64,000 nt of DNA from Stercorarius parasiticus. Lineage: Eukaryota > Chordata > Aves > Charadriiformes > Stercorariidae. A program made the translations under genes and the position numbers. The stretch spans positions 62,001 through 126,000 of the forward strand of contig VWZL01002559.1 of NCBI GenBank assembly GCA_013396915.1. Reading direction: 5' to 3'. The first letter of the stretch is position 1. Each line of letters begins with the position of its first letter. Below are positions 36,701 through 50,050 of the stretch, one piece after another. The notes under the pieces are model-generated. The model was not told the origin of the DNA and did no database searches. It worked only from the letters and a program-made list of their open reading frames with translations.

Positions 36701-39700
36701 GCTTTCTAAGAAATGCTGAGCAGCAGTGATCTGAAAACCTATTTAGTCTCTCAAGTTGAGCACCCAGAATTGCTATGTTCTTTTGAAAAGGTTTCCCAGG
36801 ATGTTTTAGAAAGAGCAAAAAAGGCTTGCAGCCTGTGTGACACATAGAGTATCCATTTATGTCGTTCTTGAAGAAGGACATTTGTTTGATGACTTTCAAA
36901 AGTTCACATTCAAGGTAATTGTTAGGAATTACTTGAGGAAGTCAGAGTGCAATTTATTAAAAGTTATTTAAGTAGGAAAATAGAAGTGTTTTCACCATAC
37001 TAAAGAGATTGCCAATGTAAAGATTATTTCTGGTTTGCTCTGATAAGAACATTTAAAATAAATGTCCTGTAGGTAAGAGATAAGCTGAAACCTGAGCTGA
37101 TAACATTAATTAGCTATTCATGTAAAGAAAAAGAACACATAACTTGAACATAAAAATATGTTTGAGATTCCAAACTGTTTTCAAGTTTTGATGGGATGGC
37201 ATAAAATTCTCATGAGACAGGTTGGTTTGAAGGCTGATAACTAAGATAAAAATGAACAATGGGGTTCTGGTTTTGAAAGTCAAATAGTTTGGGATTGATC
37301 CTATCCCTCAGATACATAAATATGGTATATCATATACTGTAATTGTTTGTACCCTTAGCAGTGGACAGGAGTACACAAAAGTCTTGTAAACCCAAACTTG
37401 TAACTCCAAAAGATCTTGTAACTGCAGTTACTTCCTTGGAAGGATGAGTGAAGGGAATGAGGGCAGCACAGCTGTTTCTGCTGATGACTTCCTGCTTCAT
37501 GTGGCAGCATAGAACAGATTCAAAGTGAACATAAATTATGTTACATATAATGTGCCTAGCTTGTGCTATCCAGTGATGGCTGGAGTTCAGAATAAATTTG
37601 GCTCTTTTTAAATCTTCCTGTTTTGATGTTACCTTAATTTTCTAGTGACTTTCCCTATTCTCCTGCTCGTTCATCAGTCATAAAAGTAAGACTTGGCAAA
37701 TGCATGTGCTCTCTGATAAGATTAAATAATGTTAAGCACCTGCTCCTCTTGGTTATTGTCCGCAGGAGTTTATTACCACTTTCTAAAAAGACTGTTCAGT
37801 GTGTTTCTGATGGATGATGTCTAATGCCAGCTGTCAGGAAGCCTAGTCCCAAAGCATAACAATGGCAAATAATACTCACCCGCCTGTAAAATCAAATAAA
37901 TGAACCAGCCTCCCCTTTTCCTGAGGGTAACCTGGGAACCTAACTTTACTTTTGGTAGGAAGTAGGATCAGAAGGAGACTAAAGAAGTACTGTACATCTC
38001 CTTTATGCTTTGGACAAGGATTTTTCACGGAACGCAAGTACTAACTAAATTTCCACTTCAGTGTTCGTAAGACTTTAGCATTCATTGACTTCAGAGGTGG
38101 CAGCATTAGACAGAGAATACCATTCAGAGTGCATTAGTGGCTATAGTATTCCTGTTCTGTAGCTCTGGTGGGAATGGATGTTCTGCACAGAGACAAAATT
38201 CAGAGTCCTGTGGTGGGTTTGCCACTCTTACGAACTGTAGCTAGCAGCTGTTTTAATTTTATTTGTTAGACTTACTAAGATGTCATTTAAGATAACATAC
38301 CAGCTTTTGTACAGAAGGGCACACTTTCCTTCCTGCCAGAATTATTCTGTGGAAAATATCTGTCAAGACATAGGTGATGGCAGTTCCTTAAACAGATGTG
38401 GTAGCAAGTCATTATCTCATTTGTAAGAGGGAGCTCTTCAATTCTTAGTGGTTTTTATATTACTAACTCTGATCTCTGGACCTGAAGGTGAGGAAGGTGG
38501 GAGATGTATGTGCCCTGGAAACCTTTGCAAATATCAGCAGTTACTGGTAGGCAGTCAATATTTCTACTCATGGTTTAGACTTTTTCTTGTGTACGAGACT
38601 ATTTCAAGTGTCAAGTAGGATTCATGATAGGAAAATCAAAGTACTATTTTCATTTATTTTCATATATATATATATTTTTAGAAAATATCCTCAGTTAACC
38701 CTAGATTAAGGAGTCATTTTGGATGACTGAAATCCTATTTTCATTAAAGAAACTATTTGATGAAAGAAATCACCTGCTTTTAGCTAAGGCTGCTGAATGT
38801 CCCTCCCTAGGGCAAACTGTCCTGTGACTGGGTCCATCCAAGACCTCTGTCTGTGATAAGGAGTGTCAGCCCCCACTAAGCCAGTTGGGTGAATTCACAT
38901 TGTCCTGCTGCTTCCATTACCACTAAGCAGTGCAGCTGCAATGTTGATACTCTGCTTTATCTTCCTTTATTTTGCCATCACAGATTGGCTGTCTTTTGTT
39001 AAGGAATTTGGAACTGGTCATATTTAGTTGTTAAAAAAAATTCCATTTCCCCTTCTTTGACCTCAGCAGCTGCACACACAAATGCACTCATACATGTATG
39101 TGTGATGGAAAAACAAATGTGAGAAAGTGGTAGTTTTAAAAAAACCACTGTCAAGGTTGATAGTGTTTTTACTGGATGTTGGAAGTTTGTGAATCCCTCT
39201 TCAGGTGCCTTTGCACTTGGAGGCATAATATAGATAAGCTGGCAGGTAAGAAATGTTTTGAATGAATTAAACGGATGGAACAGCAGACTGCCAAGAACAG
39301 TGCCAATAAAAAACAAGTAAGAAATGCTTATCTGAGGACTGTAAGCAAAAGCACAGGAACATTAAAATACTTAGCATTAATATAGTAAGAAAATATCATG
39401 TGGAGGAGGAGGCGCAAATCACAAGACATGGTAATAAAGAGCAATTATACAGTCCTGACAGGCACTGTCATTTAAGACAATAGCAATCATAAGCTTTACA
39501 ACTGAAAATGTTTTAATAATGTAAAGGTCACGTCGCTATTTGTGGTACATTGTGTATTACGTTTGTAAAGATGCCTTGGAAGCTGTCCTGACCGTGGCAC
39601 TTTGACAATATTCCTGAAGCAAATCAGTGCCCAAGAGCATGCAAGCGCTTACTTCTTCAGGAGGATGGTGTCCTTCTGATTACACCAAATATTGGAAATG

Positions 39701-41007
39701 ATGCTTCTTGTTCAGATGCTTCAGCATTGCATGGCGTCGCTGGAGAGATCATTCCCTAGTTAGCGTCTCCTGGAAAAATGTAGAGCAATGTAATTAGATG
39801 ACACACAGGCTAAAGAAATACAATTTCTAAGGGTGGCATCTTGCAGAACTGGTAAAGACAGTCTGATTTAGGTTTGGTGAGATACATGAAATATTTCCCA
39901 CTAAAATAATTTTTAAATGCTAGAATGAAAATTGGAATTTTTTGAAGCCATCTCAGGAGGCGAGATAGCCATCTACTATTCAAATTAATGGAATTATTTA
40001 AAGCAGATTATGTAGCTTTCTGTCTTGGAAGTTTTCACTAGAGTAGATCACACAGATAAGAAAGTTTGCAGTGCTTCACCCATGTCTTTGAATGTACAAT
40101 CAAGTGTCTAAGTCAGTCTGTCATTTCAAATCCATGACAAAATCCCATTTTAAATCTAAATAGTAAGCTACTCCTCAATAATGTGCGCTGAATCCCTTTG
40201 AAAAAGGAGAATATCTGTACTTTATTTCAAGCAAGGCAAGTTCGGGAGTATTTTGCTTTCAAAAGGACACATTCCCTAAGCACCCTGGTTTTGAGCTGTC
40301 AGTCTAACTGACTTTTGTTTCTCTCCAGTCTCAAGAGATCCATGCAAGCAGAATGTGGGTTTTGTACACACTAGCAAGGTGTCAGTGCTCATCATGGGCA
40401 CTGAGGGGACTGAGTGTGAATCCACACGGGGCTTAGGTCAGGCTGTAAGATACAGAGTGAGTAACAGCAGGTAATATAATACAGAACTAATCAAAATCCC
40501 ACCTGCTCCGATTGGATGATCATCGCCATCGTTTTTGGTTTTTAAAAGAAGTAAAAGTTTAGTGGATGATTTCTCTCAAGGTTATTATTGACGAAAGGGT
40601 ACCTTTCGCTCTAGGTACTGTCTGGAGCCCCTTAATATAAGACTTACAATAAGAGGATTGGTTGTTTATACATTACTAGGAATGGAAATACAGTTCTAAG
40701 CTCTAGGGAATGAGATATTAGAAATCCTATTAGAAATCCTATGGTTAAACATTAAACAAATCCCATGGTACCATTAAACAGAGAGCTGATACAAAGTCAC
40801 TAAGAACACTTCAGTGGTAAACCTGTCTCCAAGCTTACTGGCAACTGAAACAATCGGGCAAATTTGAAAGCTAAAACAATTTAAGGTCTGCGCTCTGAAA
40901 GGAAAAGCAGGTGGAGTTCCTCACAGCATATCAGACACAGGGTGATGGATGCTTGCCAGAGAGGGGAGAAAAAGCTGCTTTAATGTTATTCTTGTGAATC
41001 ACTTCAT
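33703..41007. other. Non-coding DNA, no supported gene
   Basis: There is a short TA repeat at about 38662-38676 and a motif at 39532-39551 repeated at 55441. Minus-strand open frames at 34486-34869 and 34800-35222 have no splice or homology support. A 45-base interval with acceptor and donor at about 39201-39245 is too short to call. At 40707-40730 ATTAGAAATCCT is tandemly doubled. Confidence 0.45.
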
Positions 41008-41195
41008 ATCACAGAATCACAGAATGGTCGGGGTTGGAAGGGACCTTCGGAGATCATCTAGTCCAACCCCCTGCCAAAGCAGGTTCACCTAGAGCAGGCT
41101 GGACAGGAACACATCCACGCGGGTTTGGAGTATCTCCAGAGAAGGAGACTCCACCACCCTTCTGGGCAGCCTGTGCCAGTGCTCTGGCACCCTCA
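41008..41195 (-). mobile_element. CR1 LINE 3'-end fragment
   Basis: It starts ATCACAGAATCACAGAATGG, the CR1 terminus in reverse. It continues TTGGAAGGGACCTTCGGAGA, CTAGTCCAACCCCCTGCC, AGCAGGTTCACCTAGAGCAG and GGGCAGCCTGTGCCAGTGCT, a well-known CR1 3' UTR order on the minus strand. Similarity ends at about CACCCTC. Confidence 0.93.
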
Positions 41196-44100
41196 TATGA
41201 TTTCTTACAGTCTGTAAAAGGAGAACCAAGATCCTCTGCCAGTGGAAATGGATGCAGAAATTTGGCAGAATTTTGCATAGAGGTGGAACTTATTTTCCCA
41301 CAGAAAGGTTGGTTCTGAGTCTGTGTCCCTCTAACATAAATAACAGCATTTTCTTTAATTAGATAGACAAGAATTGCCTCCCCCTCCCCCACCCCCCCAG
41401 TTTTCTGACATCAGAGCAGCCAAGCATACTCATAGAAGATACAGTTTTACTATTAAATGCTTTGGGACATAGGCATGGTCTTAATATCTACTATCAGGTG
41501 AAAAGTATCTAGTCTTAATTTTCTGCTGGCCTTTATATGAGAGAAAACTCCATTATTAGCAGTAGATTGGTAATGCTTTTTTCAATAGAACCAATAACTC
41601 TTTTCAGAGCTTATTTTCTTTTCCAAATCTAGCCTCTTGTTGTCAGTATTGTCTTGTCGTTCTTCAGGAAAATGTACACTTATATTTTTATATGAAAAAA
41701 CCTCATCTTTTGATTTCCTTGGTCAGCATTCACAGATAATGAATAACTTGCTGCCTACATAAGGTTAACATTAGAATTATGTGATGTTGTATGGAATGAG
41801 CAGGATGAGGTGACTGAAATAGAATTATTGATCTGTTGATTTTGTGTCCGATGACTTCTTTGGGATGTCTAAAACACCCTAACTGAGGGTCCATAGAGGG
41901 AAATAGACCAATTATGACAAAAAACTTCAGTGAGACCATAAACTTGCCTGTGAGGTCCCTTCTTTCAGCAATCAAGGCTGCTTTGCATTTAATATTTTCA
42001 CACAACCTCTGGCTGGCTATTTGGGTGAGTAACAGGGCTGCTATCAGCCCTGGCTCTCCTTCCATCCACCTGATGTTAATATGGAGAGTTGAGTGGGTTA
42101 ATAGCAAGAAGGCAGTTGGATTGTAGCTCTCGCTGCTCATCCAGAGCAGCTGGTTTAGAGAGAAGTGGATGATATAGGAAGGGATATGATGATTTATTTT
42201 GTGCAACAGGTATCTACTCTTAGCTGGGAGTCTCTTTCGCTGCTTCTGGGCAGGTCTGCCTCTCACAACAGGCTCTAGCTACCAGGATGATTAAGTACAG
42301 CAGCTCCTTGGAATTTGGTTATAGGCAGTATTAAAATTTAACAGAATACTTCACTTTGATCCAGTCTTGCAAGATTTCATGTAGGTTCAATTTCACCAAA
42401 GAGGCTTGTCTCTGGCTTAGATGGAAAGCAGCAGTGTGGGAGGGTTTGATGTCTGAGGGGTGACTGCTGCTAGTGCAGGAGCAAAAGACAAAGTCAAGAA
42501 GAACAAATAGATCTTAACAGAGAACGCCTATCATGTCTGTGTAGAAGCCCAGGAAAAATGAATGTAGATTTTTTAAAGTATAGAGGGCCCCGACAGAAAC
42601 TGGGAAGTGTGCTGTATATTATTACTTTTTTAATGTTTAATAACAAAATCTTAAATACTAGAAGAACTGTCCAAAAAGGATGGCCTTCGCCTTTAGGAAC
42701 ATGCGAATGACAGACAAGGAAAGTCAACATCTATTAGCATGTAGTACATAGCAACATATCCTAATTAATAAAATAGCTGGAAGTACCCAGTCACTCAGGC
42801 AGGAAACTTCTAATGAAAACTGAAAAGGTTTCCCTGTGATATACTACATCACAATCATTCTCTGATCACAGCTGGTGACTTGATTGTGCTCAAAGATAGG
42901 TGGCTCTTTAATTCAGCTGTAGATGGTTTCATAGTTGGCAAATTAAAAATTGCCAGTTGTCTATTATTGTACCGTTTGTCTCAGCCATGTCCTCTGGCTG
43001 TGACTGCCATAGGATCTTAGGCTTAATGCAATGTGTCTGCTGTATCTGTTTTTATTCGTCTTTCTGATCCATTTCCAGCCTGTTTAAGCTTTTCCCAAAT
43101 GAAAGCTATCATCAGATTTTACCAATGTTTATGTATTATTTTGGAACACTGCTAATTTTTGGTAAATTGAATTGTTATACAGAATACGAAAGTCTGTTCC
43201 TGCTGAAAAAGATAGCTTGACAAAACCAGCCCACTTTTCTTGAATGATGCTTTGATGAAAGAAGTACTAACACTGTTGAAACGTCATTTTTCTTACAGAA
43301 ATATCCTATTATTACTATTTATTGTAGCAGAAGAGGCCTAAACATATGAATAAGGCAAGGCATGCTGGGAGACTTAATATCTTTTACTAGACCAGATGAT
43401 GCATCTGGAAAGGAGTCAAAAACTGTTTCTGTTTCAGACCTGAAGCAGGAGCTGCATGCCCCAAAACCTGACTTGTTTACCAATAATACCAGCTGGTATA
43501 ATAAAGTTTATTGTCGTTTCCTCCAAAGCTTGCCTAGATTTTTATTTCACAGTTTGCAATGACTTGCTGCCTTGAATTTTCACTTTTTTTTTAGTTGAAT
43601 TAGAAGAGAATAGGCATTTTTAAAAAGCCAAATTCAGAACACAATTTACAAAATTTGAGGATTTTGTTCCATTTAGAAATATAGCTGAAGTTTTGAAATC
43701 TCATTATTCTTCAGAGCAGAGAATCTAAGTCCTGCTCCTTTCACCTCATTAACTGATTTCTTAGTGGGAGAATCTCTAAAACTGTCTTTGATGTATCTTT
43801 ACTGGAAACTAGGTCCACACTAACAGTCCAGGCTATAGATAACGGCATTAGCTCTGTTAATAGAACTGAGTCAAAGAGCATGGAGATGGGATGACTCTCA
43901 TGCTCCCGGAAGGAATGTTCTTACTCAGGGTGATCAGAGTGGCCCCAGACGAGCGGTAGGAAAAGCAAAGTGGACAGTTAGGCCATGCAAGTCTTTTTTC
44001 TCCCAAAACACCAGGTAGGACTTTTGAACATAGTGGCCCAAGTTCATCCGTAACATTGTTCCCCTATCAGTGGTGTCAGTCTGCCCCTTTGATGGAGACT

Positions 44101-44214
44101 ATGAATATGGAAGAAAGTTGGAGAGGCTCTAACAAAAGAACACCTAGCAGGCCTGTTTGTTTAGTTCAGTAATGCTTTCTTAAACTTGCCACTTAATGAG
44201 AGAGTTTGCTGACA
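41196..44214. other. Non-coding DNA, no supported gene
   Basis: It contains a long minus-strand open frame at 41730-42266 (178 codons) without motif, splice or start support, discussed under rejected items. The rest is AT-rich unique-looking sequence. Confidence 0.45.
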
Positions 44215-44410
44215 TGTCGTTGTGTAATGGAGTTGTAATGCGGTAGTGGGATGCTGTGCTTGAAATAGCAAGATGCCGCATGGTAATGAAAGGATGCTTT
44301 TGCCATGGTAGGGGACTGTTTATGTAGTGGTGGGATGAGAGAGACCCTATTTGCTTAATGGTAGGGTGCTGCTTGTGTAGTGATACAACTGCTTTGCCAA
44401 TGGAAGTGAT
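44215..44410. repeat. Degenerate minisatellite
   Basis: Loosely repeated units of about 22-28 bases share TAATGGTAGGG / TAGTGGGATG and GATGCTTTTGCCATGG-type phrases, e.g. TAATGCGGTAGTGGGATGCT near 44236 and TAATGGTAGGGTGCTGCTTG near 44356. Divergence between units is high. No coding role is apparent. Confidence 0.55.
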
Positions 44411-44416
44411 TGCAGA

Positions 44417-44456
44417 GCGCCAGCAAGATTTGAGAAGCACCAGCAGGATTTGAGAA
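44417..44456. repeat. 20-bp tandem repeat, two copies
   Basis: GCGCCAGCAAGATTTGAGAA (44417-44436) is followed at once by GCACCAGCAGGATTTGAGAA (44437-44456), differing at two positions. It adjoins the degenerate minisatellite. Confidence 0.9.
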
Positions 44457-47400
44457 ACCCCAGCTGCCAAGTGTCTTTGTTTTTCTTCTCATTCTTTTCA
44501 CTGAGGCATGGGGAGAGACAACCTAACCTTTTGTTCCAGTTGCATTTTTTACATTTTATGTTGTTTTGTAATATGTTTAACAAACTACTGACATCTGGAG
44601 TCACAGCAGTCCTTGGCCCTGAAGCACTGTTTCCATTAGAACTTAGATTCCCCTCTTTGCCTTTTTATTTGCACAATAATACAACACCCTAATTCTCCAT
44701 CCCTCTGTGCAATAGCTTAGACTCACGAAACCACTATCACTTTATATTTTACCCAGTCCTCCAGTCCTTTAATTTATTTTTCCGTTTGCATAATGGATCG
44801 ACAATGCCTTACTGTTATCAACTGTTTCTGTCTTTTCAAGAACTTAATTCAGAAATTATTGCAATCTATATGACTGGGTAGGTGAAAACCCCAGGGAAGA
44901 GATTTCTATTTGCCTATTTAGGTACAGGTGCATCCCATTCCTTAGGCTTGATCCAGCTATATTTTCTTACCCTGTGTTGTATAGATTGGGAAACTGAGGC
45001 ACCATGGAATTAAAAAGTCATGGCAAAGTCTACAGAAGAGTCCCTGTCTCTTACTTCTTGTTCAGATTCTTATCCTTATAGCCATTTCTCCTTTCCCAGG
45101 GACATCAGGTCACATTTGAGTTCTGCTTTGATAGGAATATCAGAATCAGCATATCCTTATATGAGTTCTCCATCAAATTTAATAACAACCCTTTCTTCTT
45201 ACATTTTTTTATTATTTTTAAATAACACAAAATATATAGAACTTATATTTACCATTTAAAAATAACCTCTTCATTTTAGATCTATGTCTTAGGATTTTTA
45301 AGTAGCACAAAAATCAGGCTTAAGGAGTAGCAAACTATGAATATGCACAGGCTAAAGTAATTAAGTCATCGCAAACCTAAAGACCAGGGTCCTGGAAAGA
45401 AATTTGCTGAGGAGTACATGGTCTACCAGAAGTTTAAGCATCTGTATGGGAGAGAAACTGTGTTCTGGGCGCAGCTGGGAAGGCAGGAGGAGGAACTGTC
45501 TGTCTCCAAGCACAGCGTCCTGCTATGTAGCATATTCTATACAGGGTCAGCTCTACATTAACCTGTGCTGGCTGCCAGACTGTGAGGGAAATGACGGCAG
45601 CCCGTGGCTGCCAGGATATGGGCACAGTGCAGGGATCACTGTGTGTGCACCAGAGAGCTCCTTGCTAAGGAAGGCGAGGTCCCCTGGGTGTGCAGGTGCT
45701 CTGGATAACGCATAGCCCCACGCATGTCTGCGGATCTGAGGTCCAGAGGCCCAGGAAAAAGACTGCTTTTCATGCATGAAACAGAAGTCTTCCTTCACTT
45801 CCTTTTGAACCCTCGGAATGTCAAAACAGATGATTCAAAGAAGAGGAAAGAGAGTGAAGCAGTTCTGTTAAATGAGACGTGAAATTCTGATTCTTGGGGT
45901 TATGTTCTCCTCTTACCTGAAATGGTGTGTGATACAGAGAAGGATTTGGCCCATTAGTATGAAGACACTGAATTAGTCTTACCCGTTAATTTCTCTGGAA
46001 GCAATAAGTCTCTGTACCCTTGACTGGCGAAGACTGATGCATGACATCTTCATCCCTTGCAGATAGAGTTAGAGTCAGATTTTAATAATAAACCCAACAT
46101 TTTCACTTCCCTCAATTTTAACAGCTTTGTGGGACTAGTGAATACACACAGGCTTTACAAGCAAAGGTAAATCACATCTATTCTAAATACAGGTCAGAAA
46201 TGCAGAGATTAGTCAGTATAATTCTCCCAGATTGGAACTGGAGACAGAGTCAGCAAGAGTAAGCTAGGGCAGATGAGAGCAAAGATCAAATACACCTCAA
46301 AGTAATGCACTCAGCACATAGGTCTTGTATCCATCTAGTAGCACTGAAAATACAGATCTCTTCAAAAGATAAACCACTACGTATGTTCCTCCACAAACAC
46401 AACTAATGAAATCTCACTGTTTCTTTCTTTTTCTGCCTTTTTTCTTTCCCTACAGCTGCATTTTGTGAACAGCTCTGAATTCATTTTAGCCACTTGCAAT
46501 ACGTTTCCCCAAGTGCATGTGTACTTCCAAAATCTCTCACAGCTTTCTAGAGGCAGCTTTATTCTATGCTAAGTTCATCCTCTCCTCTACTAGTATCAAA
46601 TATTACTCCTGGGAGCTTTGATATTTACTCACTGTGAACAGGCACAAGTGGGAGAAACAACGAAAAAGAAACCCAAAGCATTTTCATGCGTTGTGTCAGG
46701 AAGCAGGAGTGATACCATGCAACTACAACAGTGATGCTGGAAGTTTGACTATCATCTATTTGAGAAGATTTTTATTTTTTTTTTAAATCTTGCAGATCAG
46801 GACATAGTAAGAATCAACTCATAAAATCTAAAATAGCATATGAGATTTTCATAATAGTCCCTCTGGTCCTATAAATTTAATAGAATTTTCTGACCAATGA
46901 CAAGAACGTAATTCAATGCAGCAGGATTCTCCATTTTATTGGTGGAATGAAAGATGTAAAAAAGACATACTGACCCCAATGTCTAAGAAATGCTCTTCCA
47001 TGCGTATTCCATACAAAAACAGTGAGACTAAAAGAATGCCTATTTATTTAATTAAATTTTCAAAATAGGTAATAACTTTTGAGGTTTACCATATTTCATT
47101 TTTGTTAGTAGAGGAATACCTATAAATAGAAACTATATTATATTTCACTGTATTTCTTTTATATTGTTTTTGGGGCTTTTGCCATCCTTTTTTTTGTTTG
47201 GAAAAGTTCATGTTTTCCCTCCACAATGAAATTCAGGTAAGCAAAGAGCAGTTCATTAGTTTTTGGCAGATAAACAGCTTCCTCTTTTTTCAGATGTGCT
47301 AAGGTTTTACGTACAAAAGTTCACTCCCAAATTGGTAGTGACAGAAATTAAACCATAAATGCAGTTGAAAACACTCTTTGCCAACAGAGCAAGTATATTA

Positions 47401-49930
47401 TAGTCTCAACCCATCTTTGTGCCTATTGGTTATGATCTGTTCACAACACAGATTTGCCAGACAGATGTACCCACTCTCATGTCTAATCAGTTGCATGTGC
47501 AGAAACAAACAAAAAAACTCTAACAAAACAAGAAAATCAAGGCTGGAGTAGTGGTCCTGACTTTGCTAACTAAAACAACAACTGCAAAGCAAAATTTTCC
47601 CTAACAGTGTCGTCATAATTTGCAATTATTCTGAAATTGCATCTTATAGTGATTACCTTTGGTCTGAGGTAGCAGTCTCGTCCGATTTTCTAGGCTGATG
47701 AGGTATAAGCATTTTTTCTGAAATAATGACAGATGGCAAACAAATGAGGGATAAACTAATCTGCTAAATAATATGACATGAAATTTAGCATTTAAATTCC
47801 CATCTGGAAGGCCTTTACACTCAAATAGTCTTTTGGGGTTTGGGTGTGGATTTACTCAAAGTACTGCACATTTCTGAGTCTGTAATGTAATTTCGAGTCC
47901 CTGGCAATAGGCTGAGGAGCACACATGACTGCTCAACTGATATTAAAACCTCAGGGACCACAGAAGGTAGCAATTACATACCCTCACAGGGTGCTTATTG
48001 CTTGGGGGTTTTAGACATTATCGTTGCAGAAAGCTGCCAAGCACATTGCTTAACAGCCGTTTCCTGAAAGCTATCAGGCCCGATATTGTTATCATATTCT
48101 GATTTTAGTGCTCCCTGAAATTTCATGACTTACTGTTCCCTTTTTCTTTACTGTAAGCAATTTAGATACACTTTAAAATAGCACAAATCCTGGTTACTCT
48201 TCTCATAAATACATTACCCTCTGTGCTAATCCAATCAACACGTATATTGACATATGCACTTTGCTCCAAATGGCTTCATGGAAATCATAAATAAATAGTC
48301 AACACATCAACTGCTGAGTGATTCTGGAATATACCAATGGTAACATGCAAAAAAAAAAAAAATCTCACTTTTTAAAGGAAATGCAAAGTATTTATAAATA
48401 CAGTGATTCAATGTGTTATCATCTGACAGCCTGACATTATCGCTACTAATATCCAGGGCTTTGTTTCTGTAGATTTCAAACTTTTAAATACCGCTTTATA
48501 TATCAAAATTGCATTTCGTATGTACATTACTTTTCCTTTTGGTAATACAGTATGTTCAGACTTCTTCCTCCTATTTTTATTGTAACACTGGTAGTATTCC
48601 CTAATGTATATTCTGGCATCAGGACTGACTATTTGGAAAAAAATCCCAGTACACGGTATTTAACATGCAGACATGCGGCAGGGAGGCTCGTATGCACAGA
48701 GCACATCTCACTAATGCCTGGCTTAGCCAGATGTTTCTATATTGAAATGACAAACCATAAGCATAGTCAACTAAAATCCATTTAGCATTATCCACTAGCA
48801 AAATCCACTAGCACTTAGCTTAAAAAAAGTTTTAATACCTGATATGTTTTAATTAGGTTCGACTTGGCATTGTGTTTACATTTCAGATTTACTGTGGAAG
48901 ATATTTACACAGTGTCCAAGGGATTGCTTTTTATATTGTCCTATTTTGTACAGAAACATAAAAATTATTAAATATCAGCTCATACATGTCTGTCAAGAAC
49001 ATTGTATCTACATTAAATTATAAACCCAAAAAGTTCTTAAGGGTCAATTCTTTAACTTTATAAATGTAATTTTACCATTAGTATGATGTGATCAGTCAGC
49101 ATTATATATAGATTTAAAAATTATATTCTTAATGACATGTTTTTCACATACCTGTACCTACATTCAGGTATTTTGCATACATGTTTTAATCATACTTGGA
49201 AATTTTTGAAGGTGTGTGTGGCTGCCAGACTCTCCATGGTGTTCCTGCAACAGTTACTGATGAGAATATTTTCACTGGAGACAGTGATTTGCCAAGGAAA
49301 GATAAGAGCACACCTCTGAGAGCCTGAGACCGGACCTCCTGTCTTGTATATGATTGTCCCTAAAAAGAGACAACAATTTACATGCATCCCTTGCTTAATT
49401 CCAAGACTAGTGAGGGGTGTCAGACTTATAGCTCCTGAGTCCGAAGTCTATTTCTCACTAGTTTAAGACTGTCTCAAATGTTTATATTTTTTTCCTATTT
49501 TACCTTTCTCTCGCCCCAGGTCCTCTCCCTCAGATGCTGTTTCCCACACAGCAGCTGGTGAAGACACAGCTGTATTGTCTATCTGAGGACAGAGAATTCC
49601 CTAGAGCTAGATCTTTCCCACATTGACTATTAAGGCAAAGTCTTATCTTTCGGCTTCCTATAATAGGTACAATTTGGAGATAAATAAATGAACATAATAT
49701 GCTAGTTCTGTCTGCAGAAGAATGTTTTTGTAAAGAACAAACAAAATTGGGATGATAGAGACAGTATACTTGGATACTAATGGAAGACTCATTCCCAAGC
49801 CCAAGCAAATTCCTTCAGTGTGAGGAATCATGGCCGCGTGTTGCATGTGGGGCCAGTGGTCAGCAACTGCTCTCAGTTCTGCAGGGCTTCGGCATTAGTC
49901 AACTGAGAGGCTTCCATGAACCAGTCAGCA
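44457..49930. other. Non-coding DNA with small repeat remnants
   Basis: A MIR-like piece lies at 44975-45035. The segment 45400-45800 is richer in G+C. In one plus frame (ATG at 45418, stop at 45559-45561) it reads MVYQKFKHLYGRETVFWAQL, unrecognised and without clear splice sites. A 14-A run is at 48349-48362. The donor at 47238 (TTCAG/GTAAGC) has only a short preceding frame. Confidence 0.45.
44975..45035 (-). repeat. Possible MIR-type SINE fragment
   Basis: ATTGGGAAACTGAGGCACCA followed by GTCATGGCAAAGTC resembles the reverse-strand MIR/CORE-SINE phrase built on 'GGAAACTGAGGCAC ... AAGTGACTTGCCAAGGTC'. It is short and diverged. Confidence 0.35.
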
Positions 49931-50050
49931 CGGTTGTGACCCAGTTTTCAGAGTTGTGAAATGGAGTTTTGATACTTGTTCATCTGCCTCACAGGGAAGT
50001 TAAAGGATTCCTCGTTTCCAGGAGCGCTTTAAGATGTAAGGCATGCTACA
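49931..50050 (+). repeat. Possible CORE-SINE/MIR-like fragment
   Basis: The order CCCAGTTTTCAGAGTTGTG, AAATGG, TCTGCCTCACAGGGAAGTTA, AAGGATT and GAGCGCTTTAAGATG parallels the 3' half of MIR-type SINEs ('CAGTTTTCTCATCTGTAAAATGG ... CCTCACAGGGTTGTTGTGAGGATTAA ... AAGCGCTTTGAGA'). Divergence is high, as expected for an old amniote element. Confidence 0.45.

Noticed and set aside
40592..40608. Seven-base-arm inverted repeat CGAAAGG/CCTTTCG
   Set aside because: Arms this short are expected many times in 64 kb.
41730..42266. 178-codon minus-strand open frame
   Set aside because: About one such frame is expected by chance in 64 kb on two strands. There is no recognisable domain, the start is ordinary, and codon use shows no bias I can see.
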